Source: Micropterus salmoides (lineage: Eukaryota; Chordata; Actinopteri; Centrarchiformes; Centrarchidae). From it: a stretch of DNA of 64,000 bases. Below are positions 38,101 through 50,100 of this stretch, one piece after another (the first letter of the stretch is position 1; every line of letters begins with the position of its first letter). The position numbers and the translations under genes are program-made. The stretch is taken from the NCBI RefSeq assembly GCF_014851395.1, contig NW_024041039.1:9167177-9231176 (forward strand), read 5' to 3'. Under the pieces are notes generated by a model. That model was not told the origin of the DNA. It ran no database searches and saw only the letters and a program-made list of their open reading frames with translations.

Positions 38101-41100
38101 AATAATTGTCATCATAAATATATTTTAGTTCAACTTCAGAGTTTATCACAATGCATGCTAAAACATCCATTATTGAATTGACTCTAATTTAACAGCTGAT
38201 GTGTTGAAAATGTGACTTTGATTAAAGTCGAGGGAAAATCAGATTTCAACAAAATATAATTGAAGTAAATGTTGATTTCTAAAAAAGTGCCATTTTCCAC
38301 CTGTCACGTGCAGCACTGTGGCTGGACAATGAACATACTCCAAGCCCGGGATTACAAAATGTGAACAGTGTGAAATAGTACGATAAGCCTTCTTGTATTT
38401 GTCGATTACTACAGTGACGTGCTGTGGTGGACAGTTTGGGATCACAGAGGGGGATGAGAGATGGGTAACAAATTGCCAAGACAAGTCAGTGCATTATTTC
38501 TGGGATGGAGGCATTTTATGGCTGGATGCAGTTGGTAAAGTAGTTGTTGTCTGCATGTGTTTGTGTTAAAGTACCTGGATGTGCTGCACCATGTTTCTCA
38601 GCTGAACCAGGAACTCCTTGGCCTCAGTGGCTCGGTCTGACAGGCCGTTGAGAGCTTGAGACAGCTGACCCTGTGGAGAGCACAGAAAGAGGATATTAAA
38701 AATACAGCAGCAGCACTGCAGTTATATGTAATGTGCTGAATTGAAGTAACAATAACAACAACAACTTTAAGATGCATGTAAACTGAACTATACTGTAAAA
38801 TTGTAGACACCATACAGAATAGAGTCTAATCAAAATGGCGATAGAGTAAAGAAGAGCGTGTTTATGTGGAGCTTATGACATAGTTCTCCATGGGCAAAAT
38901 TACTTTACTAAATTTCTGGAATAATTTGTTTAATGTTAACTTTATTAGAAGTAAGCTTTTATTTAAGTTTGAAAAAAACAAAACAGAAATAACCAGAAAT
39001 CCGGCCATATGTACCAAACAAAATCACATGTTAGGTAATGTTTTTCTAGAAGCCAAAGATCTTTAGTTGCACAGCTTAAAGTTGGTAATTCTTCCTCTGG
39101 CCATAGAGGTCGATCGATTCAAAAGTATTCAAGAGGAAAACCAATAGTGTGAGCTGTGTGATTTAGGTGAAGTGGAAAGAGAGTTAAAAACATTAGCCAC
39201 ATACACAACCTATACAGCTGCTACAAAATCTTCTAACTCATAATTGGGCAGTTTTCAAGTTTTGGATGAACTCAGTATAGAATTTAGAAACAAAGCTGCT
39301 TTTCATCGCCGCTGAGAGACTGACATTCTGAAGAGTCAAAGTTTTCACCCCTGAGACAAATTGCCTTATTCTCACACACAAAATGACATTTCCAACAAAA
39401 CATTAAAATGGTTTATATCCAATAAAGTACTTGACTGTTGCATGGTTTTATTATTGGATTATACTGTAGTCCCTGGTCATGCTGTGCAGAGTGCAGAGTG
39501 CAGAGTGCACGTGACAGGAAATACCATTGCTTTAAATGTGTGCGATGAAATGCTCCTGTTTGGATAGTAAGGGAAAAGGGACGGAGTTGTTCATGTATGT
39601 GAAGCGGGGTTGTGTGAACAAGGGGGCGGCAGAGCGAGAGGACGCCTGACCCCGTGGGAAACACGTTTGGTTGAGTGAACAACCGTCAACTTGGGGAGCG
39701 TATTGTCTTCTGAGAGGAATAGACGGTGTTAGGCGTTATGTGAAAAAGAAAAAAAATTACTTCAACTCTGGAAGAGAGCAATAAAATCTGGAACTAGCTG
39801 ATACAGTGGAAAACACTGAAAACAACTCTGTATCAGCCCAGCTTCTGGCATCTGACGTTAGCCGTTCAAGTGGGAAACTGTCTGTGGGGGCCAGCAGCTG
39901 ACCTTTGACCTCAACGTTTGGGAAACCATGACAGCTGCCGCTAAAATGAGTCTACTGCACCAAGGGACAGTCTGAGCCGGTAACAGCTGAGCAAAGACTG
40001 AAATGTAAACTTTTCTGTATTGTGTAGGACTTCAAGAAACTTCCTCTTTGTTAACTTGGGACTCATATTTCAACATCTCAAGAGACTTGAGAGCATGAAA
40101 GAGTCGTATGTTTTCTCCCATGTTAGTTTGATTGTTTGTCACAAGGATCTCAAAAACCTATTGACAGAATTTTGAGAACAAAAAGGCCTTTGAAGAGATG
40201 GATTTCAGAGCTAATAATGTGTTATCAAATCAGGTAGTCTATATAATGTAAAAAAATCTAATGAAAAGTTCACAGAGCCCAAGGTGATGTCTTTGAATTG
40301 CTGTCCAACCATCTAAAAGCTATTGAAATTACAATGATATATATAACAGCAAATTCTTCCATTTATGACACAGGAATGAGCAAAAGCTTCCCAGGTTAGC
40401 TGAAATAGATTAAACCATTAATTGATTACCAAAGTTTGAGCATGGAAGCTCAAAGTTCTCAACCTTTGGAAACAGTATGTAACAAAGGTCTCCCTTCGAG
40501 CTCTCAACAACATTTCATGGTCTACATTCATTAATAGTGTTGAAAATTCTGTGGTGGATAAGTGGATCTATTTACATGTTACCAAACGTTTTCCCGAAAT
40601 CCAGGTATAGTTAGCTTAGCATAGCAGAAAGACTGGAGACAGAGGGAGCCAAGCTAGTTATGTTATTTCCATAATCTGTAGAAAAACAGAAGTGTATAAA
40701 CGACAAGTTGCAGTTTGATGGGGAGGGTTATGTGCAGGACTATTTCTTAGCCAGGCTCAGAGACTTTTGTAATATCACAACTTGTTGTTTTTTTAACTTT
40801 ATTTGCATGGATTAACAAGTTGACACAATCCACATAAACTGAAATATTATGTGCTAATTTGAACCAGGCTAGCACTTTGTCCCTGTTACAGTTTTTATGC
40901 TAACCTAGGCTAGTTGGCTGTTGTGTAGCTTCATATTTACCACACAGAAATGAGATTGGTATCGCTCTTCTAACATCTAACTTTTGGCGAAAAAGCACAT
41001 CCACCCAAAATGTCAAACTATTCCTATTTTACCTGAGAGGGTACAAACGTGAATGAAGGCATTTTCTTAGACTGGAAGCAAAGATGTAATAATCAAACTT

Positions 41101-44100
41101 TAAAATGTAAGTTTAATTCAAAACCAAAACCATAAAAACAAAAGCACACAATTCATACCCTTGCCTCCTGATGTGTTAGGATCCAGGTCAGCCTCATTTT
41201 AGACTAAGACTATTTCTGAGTCTGGAATCAGTGAGCTCCATTTCACTTGGACCACTAAGTCGTGCCCATCGTTTTAAGATGCTGCCAATCACACTCAAGT
41301 CTGGCTCTGGTGGTTTCATTACAGATCAGCCAGGTCACTCACACCTGCCCTTCCAGTTATCCTAAATTGAGCTCATTTTCTCTTCTCTCTCAGTTTTCTC
41401 CTTTTTCCTCTCTGTTATACAGTGATGGACATTGAGGGAGCTGCCGCGCCTCACCCAGTTAACGGTCAGCGTGCATTCAGTGACAGAGCAGATGAAATGA
41501 AAAGCACTTGATTGTCTGGAGGCGTTTTTCCGCAGTGACTGTTCGAGAGCCTGCAGAGCTCAGTCTTCAAAACCAGGTCAAAACTTGCCATGAAATTAGA
41601 GGCTGTTTTATTTCTACACTGCTTGCGGCTACTTCCTGCTTGGTAAAGACAACAGTGCCATGGCCGGCAGGTCGGCATATGGAAAGACAGACTTCAGCAT
41701 CCCAGTTTGAGATTTTGAAATTGAGAGGCTACAAGTTAGCATTTCTTCACCTGATGGATTCACGTAAAGACATGCAAAAAAGGATCTGTTGTTCTGATCT
41801 TGCAGAGTAAAGCTCGTAAGCCTTAGAATGAAAATACAGTATTATAAATATAAATAAAAATGAACCTCGTTTTGATGTGTTGTTTTTCGATGAAAAAGTT
41901 TTAAGACTGTGGACTGAGGGGTTTGGCTATTTTTTACACTCCCAAAACAAAATATAGAGCAGGAGAACTGTTAATGTTACCATAAACTGGCATAGCATCT
42001 AGTACCTGTCCTGAAAATAGGATTTTTCTTATTTCTGCAGTTAGCTAATGATATGCTTGTTGGTTCTGAATATAATTCTAGGTAACTACCGTATGCTATT
42101 TAGCCAGTCATGCTAACGATTGCAGTTTACACTATAGAAGACAAACACACTTTGCTTAAGCAATACCTTTTAAATTTGCTCTTGTGTTTTTGTTTTTGGT
42201 AAGATTAAAAACAAAAGACATCACTCTTTTGTAACGTAACCAATAACCCCACAAATTGAACTTGCTCTTTGCTTAGCTTTGTTGTAGCTACAGGTAGTAA
42301 GCTAGTTAGCTAGACATGCTACTTGCAGCCTACTTTAGAGCAGATAAACACATTGTTTAATCCATTACTTACACTCCTACACTCCTTTATGTACAAATGT
42401 AAATGCTCCGCCTTTCTTGTCTTTTCAACCACTCAAAGTGCTTTTTACACTACATTTGCATTCACCCACATTCACACACTGAGCCTAAGTGCTTAAACAG
42501 AAACTAACATTCACAAACTGGCAGAATTTGGGGTTCAGTATCTTGCCCAAGGACACTTCAACATGTAGCCTGGAGGTGCCAGGGATTGAACCGCCGACTT
42601 CCTGAGCCACAGCCGAAACCATACTACAAACTCTTAGCGAGCAGCAAAATGTGGGCAAGATTTCCATCATTTCTAGAATGATTGAGGAGAACCATAAAGT
42701 ATACAAGGTCTTTTTTGAGTTTTTGCTCAACAATTCTCGACTTACATTAATGCAACGCAACTTCAAGCTTGTTGAGTCTAAATTTATTAATGCTATAATG
42801 TTTGCAATGGGCTACAGAGGATTTGTTGAGGTAGTGGGGGGGTTAGGATGTCCCTGCTATTTGGGAGCACTAATGATCTCAGTAATTAAGCCAAGTGGGA
42901 ACACGTGCATGGCATGAATAATTCACCAGCAGCTCCAGGGCCACTCAGCGCGTTTCATTTTCTCTCTGCGGCCGAGTGAACTAGCCAATCTGTCAGAGGA
43001 AAGCGAGGATATCACAGAGGCGTCAGAGCCAATTTGGATTAAAGCCCCCACTAGGAAGTGGGAAGTGCAAGGAAAAGAGGAGGTAGGTGTAATGTCACCG
43101 CTAAGCTCTTAAAGCTGCAGGAAAGGAAAAGTATTTCTCTTCAGGCTAATTAAAAAACACATCCACAAAATGTTCCATCATTTCCACGCCAGATGTAGAT
43201 TTTGAGTTCCCATAACCTACTTTCAAAAAGCTGCGTTACCTGTCAGAGAAAGTGCCCAGCTCATTCTCAGAGCTTTAGTGTTAAGTACTTTCTCTAGTAT
43301 TCTTTATACAGTGTTTAGGCTTATTTAATCCTGTGCGTAATTCACAGTCATTTGGTAAACAGGCATAAGTTGAGGGTAAGGTCGACTTCTAGTGAAAGAA
43401 AACACCAAAAAAACAAACAAACAAAAAATACTTGCACTAAAGCTCTCCGATCAAAGAAAGTGAAAATGAGTGTAATTTTTAACAGCTTGATTAGTGATTG
43501 TGTTTCCCCCTACAGTATCAGTAACCAGAGACTCTAACATGAAAGGTTGAAGTTGTTTACACGCACTGCTGCAGCCCTCAGAGAATAGGCTACAGTTTGA
43601 AATATTAAGCAGGCGACTTGATAATATTTACCGCCTTGGGAGACTTTCTGTTGTTAAAAATTAAGCTCTTACATCTTCCAACACGCTGGAAGAGTTAAGA
43701 TTTGGCCAGATTGTGATACTCCTCCGTGTTTAACAAGATCCCATATGAAACCATCTACTACACGCAGAAGCTAAGTGGCTGGTGCATTATTCATTGCTTA
43801 TATCTGCCGTCATCAATAATGCAGAACAAGTCGTTAACTATCCACACACACACAAAAAAAAGCGATGAAACTCTGATAATAATGATGAGGGCTTTTGAAA
43901 GTCGCCACAGTTTCTTCGTGTGAAAGTCCTTATTTGACAGACACCTGGGACAGAACAGCAGAAAATGGGGCAGAAGTGATCTATTCTTGTCATCGCTGGA
44001 TTTATCTGGCGAGGGCGGCGGCATCTGCAGATGATCAAGTTGACTACCTGATGATCTAGTTTGGACATGTCAAATACAATGAAGTAGCAGATAAAGAGTG

Positions 44101-47100
44101 AAATGAAGAATGTTGATACTGCTAAAGCTGTGTGAGAGAAAGAGGAAGTTGTGTTTTTCTAAAAGGTCCTGTCAAGTCATTCAGTCAGGTGTAAGATATT
44201 TTGATCCTCTTTTCTTTAACAATAGCATATTTGTTGGGTAACTGAGCAGTATCTATTTAGCAAAGGTGGCCTTGGGAACAGCAAAACCTATGTCTCTCTC
44301 TCTCTCCTGTCATTTCCTGTCATCTTTCTGCTGTTAGCTGTCTAATAAGGACATAAAACTTAATCAAAAATATTTTTGAAAGGATCTTTGTGCTATTTTT
44401 TGGATTTAACATTTGAGCTTTACACCTTAAAATCCTCTGGATGTTTTTCATCTCTGTGTCATATGAGAATATGACATAAGTCGATTTGTTTTTTTTCCTC
44501 CTTACAAGACTGTAAAATCCTCTTTTGCAGTGCTCCTGGGTCTAACTCAAGCCCAGCAGTTTACATGAACTACTCTAATAGTTGAAAAGTGTGCATAGAG
44601 TAGCGGGGATAGTTCAAAGTTTCCACTCAGGTGTTTTCAATTCCCTCTAGTCAGGTGGAAACTGTTTTGTTCCACCTTTATTTGGTTCAAACAAAGTCAC
44701 ACAAAATGGAGGATAAACAGGAACAAATTTGAGAGTCATGACGTCACCAAACTCTATGTGCTAATAATGATAAAGAGGTGTATGTTGTCTTACCCTAACA
44801 GGTGCAACAAAACTAACAGGAGAGCGAGAGAGCTGTCAGTAAAGTGCAGTTTGTACATGCCCACGCAGTCCATAGAAAAGGTCTAACCAGGCAACATAAA
44901 ACACCTATGCAGATGGACTGCATGTGTGTGTATGTAGGGGCTTTAAAGGTCTGAGGCTGAGCCAGTTTGAAAAACGAGGGGTTAAGCAGTTCAAGCCGTG
45001 GATTAAATTAATATGGATATCAATAGTTGTAGAAGTAAAACATGCTGCTTATGTCAGTCAGCCTGTAATGTTTAAGGCAAAGTCATACCTTAACTCACTT
45101 AATCAGATGCCATCATGTTGACATACAAAAATGGAATGGAAAGTAATAGTAGTGTAAGCCGACAGGGAAGAAACTTTGTTTTAGCTGTATCGTGATCATT
45201 CAATGCTGCACTGTACAAAGTGGCTCACAATGTGTGGCACATAGAAAATTCAGGAGAGATGTCAGCCATGGCCAATCAATCCACAAATTAGCTCAGTGTT
45301 TCCTCTATATGCATTCACGACCGTCACTACTAAAATTTCCCACGATCATTAAACTAAGCGTTACAAATGTTTTCACTCGAGCAAGGCAGCACTCAATGCT
45401 CGGCTCGCTTCCTCTCCTCGTTCTATGCAGAACATACATGACAGATGCTGTTATAAGAGCAGCGTAACTCTGAATCAGGAGGTGCGTAGCGAGTGTTTGA
45501 TTGTCCGAGCAGAACGCGAGCGGAGGAAAATATTCTGGCAGTAAATGTGCGGTGTCTGTCACAGTGTGTTAGCTTCTCAACACCAAGAAAAGTTTCCCAC
45601 CTGCTGGAAAAGTGAAGCCAGTTAGTGCTAAGTAAGCTAATATCTCCCCTCCCCTTCAGACTGCGCAGCTGAGCAGGAACGCTTCTACAGCAGCTACACA
45701 GCTGCAATGTAACTTAACATTAGCTCAATTTATAGAAAGTAACTGGAAGCTGTATTTTATTACTGCCTACTTGTCCAATGTTGAGAACTTCAGGTACAAA
45801 CTAAACTAAAGTAGCGTGCAGCTCTGTCCTACAGACTGATTAAATTATTTTCAGTTTTCAGTCTGAAAAAGTGGAGGTTTGGAAAAGAAGGGATGGTGGT
45901 GACTGGAGGAGCTGAGGTTAGTAAAGATAATTAGTGATGCAAACTAGTCCTTCTAAGCTAATGAGGAGACGTTTCTTTTTGGATTTTAATGAGCAAATAA
46001 AATGCACCTCAGAAGGGAGGAGGTTTCTCATGTTGCCTATTTTTTATATTAATGTCTACAGATAAATGAAGCTGTAAAATGAAGACACAAATGCCAAACA
46101 TGAACAGTCCTATCTATAATGATTCTGAGGACATATTAACAGGGTTTTCCTGCCGTTAAGGCTTATGGTGCTTTCAGACCAAAAGCGAAGTGAGTGTTGG
46201 GGTGGTGAGTTTACATACAAAGTCAATGCAAAGACGCGTAGAGCCGCGATTTCCTGTCGGGCGGCGCGAAGCGATGCGAAGGGGGCGGTGCCGGCGACGC
46301 GGAGGAGAAGCGAAGGAATTTCGCATGACGTTGTGTTGCGATAGCCTATCAACGTTGAGATTGTCCGTACGTCACCGACAGCTTCAGAGCGTTGTATGGA
46401 GAGTGTAACTGTCTCAAAGACATGTTTAATTGAAATGTCTATTTTGTATATTTGTATGTGTAAGTTCATGAATATTTGAGTTCATACAGCCATTTAAAAA
46501 TAGGAAAAACGATGTTAAAGATGTTAAAAGTGGTAACATTCATTGTGTTAATGTGTTTGGGCCTATCCAACAAAGGTTAAAATGAAGGGCAACTGGACTT
46601 GGTTGAAGCTACTGGAAGACGTTTCGTCCCTTATCCAAAGGACTTCTTCAGTTCTGACTGAACTGTACCTTTGTTGGATAACTATGACCTGGATGACTGA
46701 GAATCTTCATAGACATCGTGTTTGGGCCTGTTTATCAATGAACACTAGCTTAAAAGGTCTTAAAGTTAATGTGAGATGAATGTTTTAAGCAGTATATTTT
46801 TTATTTTCTTGTAGTTTTCACAGTGTCGACAAAGGAGAGAGTGCGATAAAATAAATCTTCAAAAGACATCTGTATGATGCGTGGCCATTATTTCTTGGGA
46901 CCAGTGTAGCTACAGAGAGGGCCAGGCAGAGCGGGCGGTTGAAAATCTGCAGGCCGGCTGAGAGCTGCTAAACTTGGGCTAGAGGAGCAGGGAGCAGCAC
47001 TCCAGCTTCGGACAAATAAACACCCGTGGTCGGACTGGACTTTGCTCGCAACTACACCGTTTGCTTGAGGGAGGAACTCGGAGTAAACTGCTGTTATTAA

Positions 47101-50100
47101 ATTAGCTTTTTACTTTAGTTTTTAGGATTACAACGTTGATTTATCTTCACTTGAATTAATCACAACAAAATGTTTACTTTGGGTTCATAGCCTACAGCTG
47201 TAGTAATGGCAAGTTGTGTTTATTCACATTATCGCGTTAAAATCGCCGCCTCGCGTTGTGTGTGAACACTTGCAGCGAATAAGGAAAGCGTCACGAGGCA
47301 AAAATTTGCGTTTGGTCTGAAAGCACAGTAAGGGGTGATGCCCAAAACATGGTGTGCCATCACTGTAAAATCACTGTGGAGCTATGTTTGTCCTGCCCCC
47401 GCTGCTGAAAAAAATCCTACAGGAAACACTGTAGCTATATAAACAATCATGCATAACAAGTTTCCTCAATTTAAAAAATGAATGGCCAAGGTGAACCCCA
47501 CATTGGACATTGTTTTCAGAATCCATTTTAGTGCTTTCACCATGGTCACTTTTATAAGAAAACTGATGTTTGTTCTTTGCTTATACGACAACTAAATATT
47601 TATAGTAAGATGAGGACAGATTAGACAGGAACAATGTTTGAAATGTCCCAGTATACACTTTAAATAGATAGTCAGCCGATCAGAAGCCTGGGTTTTTATC
47701 TGTTGCCATGGTGTATCAGGCTACAAAAAAAGGTCTTTTCTAATTTTTCATGTCAGTCAATTTGTTTTGTAATATCCTGAATTCTTACCCCACTCACTGA
47801 CATTTAACTCACCCAATAAGATTGTTTCTTCCTCAAGTGAAGCTCTGTTCATATTAGCTCCAATCTGATTTCCTGTCTTTAAGGCAGCGACACTGAAAAC
47901 AGACTGAGGATAAACATCAGTTCCTCTTCAAAGTTTGTAACTTTATTAAAGATGAAAACAGGGTCACTGCAGGCTTTAACCTGTCCTGATCCTCTGCTGC
48001 CCAGATTTCAGGTTGAGCTCACTTTCTTATGCAACTGGTGTCCTCGTTTAATGTGAGCTGACTCTGTTAGTGCAGCCACATGTAACCCAAGTATAATAAA
48101 AATTATTCTGTTTAAAAATGTAGCAAAGCTCCTAAGAATTTGAAAACTTCTTTTGGTTTTGGACTCATTTATGTTCAGAGAGATTGGGGGGGGGGGGGGG
48201 GGGGGGGGGTTACTGACGCCCTGTCTTTATTTCCCAGTTGGGCCACAAAGGAAAACTGGCACAGTGGAGTTTGAAGGCATTTATCTCTCTCCAGTTCTAC
48301 GCCTGGAGCAAGTTGAAATATTCAGCCAGTCTGTCTTCTCACCCAGAAAAGTTATGTAAAAATATGTCAAAACATAAATACCTTCAGCGCTTAAGTTTTC
48401 TATGTGGACCCAAGACGCAGACTGGATATAAAATATTCTGTTAAGTATCTCGTCAAACTTGGTTCATTTACCCCAATGATGAGATATTTTCCCCTTTCCT
48501 GCTCAGTCTCTGTTTCACTTCCACGCTTCAGGCATTCTGGGTCATTCTGTCGCTCTCATTTTCTTTATCTTTATCTCTCTTTTTCATTAACATTTACACA
48601 GCTAATCTCTTTACATGGCAGCTCGAGGGGCAAATATCACCACCTGTAATGGAACAACATCAAACTAAACGGCTTTAGATATCCAAGCCCCCCTACTGTG
48701 AAATGTCATTCACTATAGACCTCAGTCCCGCCTTTGTCCTCCGTCTCATCCCCATATCGGAGAATCACAGTCTGTTATTTTGAGCAATCGAGCAACTGTG
48801 TCTTTTATCTGCACAGAATCACTTACAGGAAAGACGACGTACTTAAAGATTTAGTCCATGTTATCGCCGCAGGCCTCTGGGCCACTTTTGACTCGTCATA
48901 AACAATATCGGTGTGGGGGGGCACACGAGGACACAGGACTGTCCTCACTCACAAGAAAAAACAGCATTTAGTTGTTTAGGAATAAAGTTTGGTGATATGG
49001 CCAATAATCTGTATCATTATCATTTTACCTTGGAGCTGGACAATAAAGCAAATGTATTAATTTACGGACAATGTGAATATATTAGCATCCTTATTTACGT
49101 ATAAGCATTTCTCAATAAATATGGTATAAATTCCATATAGCAAAACTGAGAACAGCAACAAAAAACAAAGACATTAAACTAGAATTTCCAAAGTCCAGTA
49201 CAAAAATTTGAGAATCCTATATTGTTCATACTGTAATTAATCAGGACAAACATGTCAGAAATTTGCAGACATTTAGCCACAAAAAGTGAAAAATAGATAT
49301 TGTTACATTTTTATCATAGAGGTAAATGTGACATGTAGATGTAGTAGATTATGCCACAAGATCAGGCAAATGGTGGGTCCAACCTGGTGCAGCTGGAGAA
49401 AAGCGGTCGCTGGATGTGGAAAACTGCAGCCCCCTTGCTCCCGCGAGGTTTTACTGTCATGTGACATGATGATGTTATGCAGCGCCGGTGAAAGTCGGAC
49501 AAAATTTCTAAACAGCATGCTTTATGTTAAGTCCAGCATGAATCACGTGCTGGTAAAAATCTGGCTCTTCAGCTGGAAATAAGACTGATGAGAGCGAGCC
49601 AAAACAATGAACTTGTGTGCTGCAAAACCAAAACAATGAGCTGAAAGTTGCTAAAACAGTAGGGAACTGCAGAGTTGAGGAAAAATTTCCCTTTCACACC
49701 ACACGGTCATTTGATCCATTGCTAATGTTAAAATATTGATTCTAGCTGCTTTAAAATGCTGATGTTGCCCACTGCTTCCTTATGATTAAATGTTGCAGAA
49801 GCCTGTGGTGGAAGCATGTGACTGGATGATAGGTATTCAGTTTATTACGGACAGCTCTTCAAGGAAAGCTTTTGCTAATTTACTGGCATGAACAAAATTA
49901 CTTTATTACTTCTAATCACAGTATCTGCAATCTCCAAATATTCATGTTGTTAATTCTAACAATTTTTGTGAGAAAGAAGCCGTATACATGTTTGTCGCCA
50001 TGCATTTATTTTTGGTAAAGCCGTTGTCATACTGAAGACCTTTTGGGTTGTCTAATAAATAGGCTAATTTTATTTTGCATCTGGACTATTAGTTGCAAGG

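Larger units (their letters stand above)
45294..47431. mobile_element. hAT-like DNA transposon, 2.1 kb, non-autonomous
   Basis: The left tip CAGTGTTTCCT and right tip AGGAAACACTG are exact 11-base inverted repeats. Both are flanked by the direct repeat TAGCT (45289-45293 and 47432-47436). Inside there is no transposase frame. A second inverted-repeat element occupies about 46165-47330. The flanking repeat is 5 bp, shorter than the usual hAT 8 bp, so the family call is tentative although element boundaries look good. Confidence 0.75.

Noticed and set aside
46190..46408. Arg-rich 72-codon frame in a CpG-rich patch
   Set aside because: Lies at the end of the inner inverted-repeat transposon; the composition follows from CpG-rich terminal sequence.
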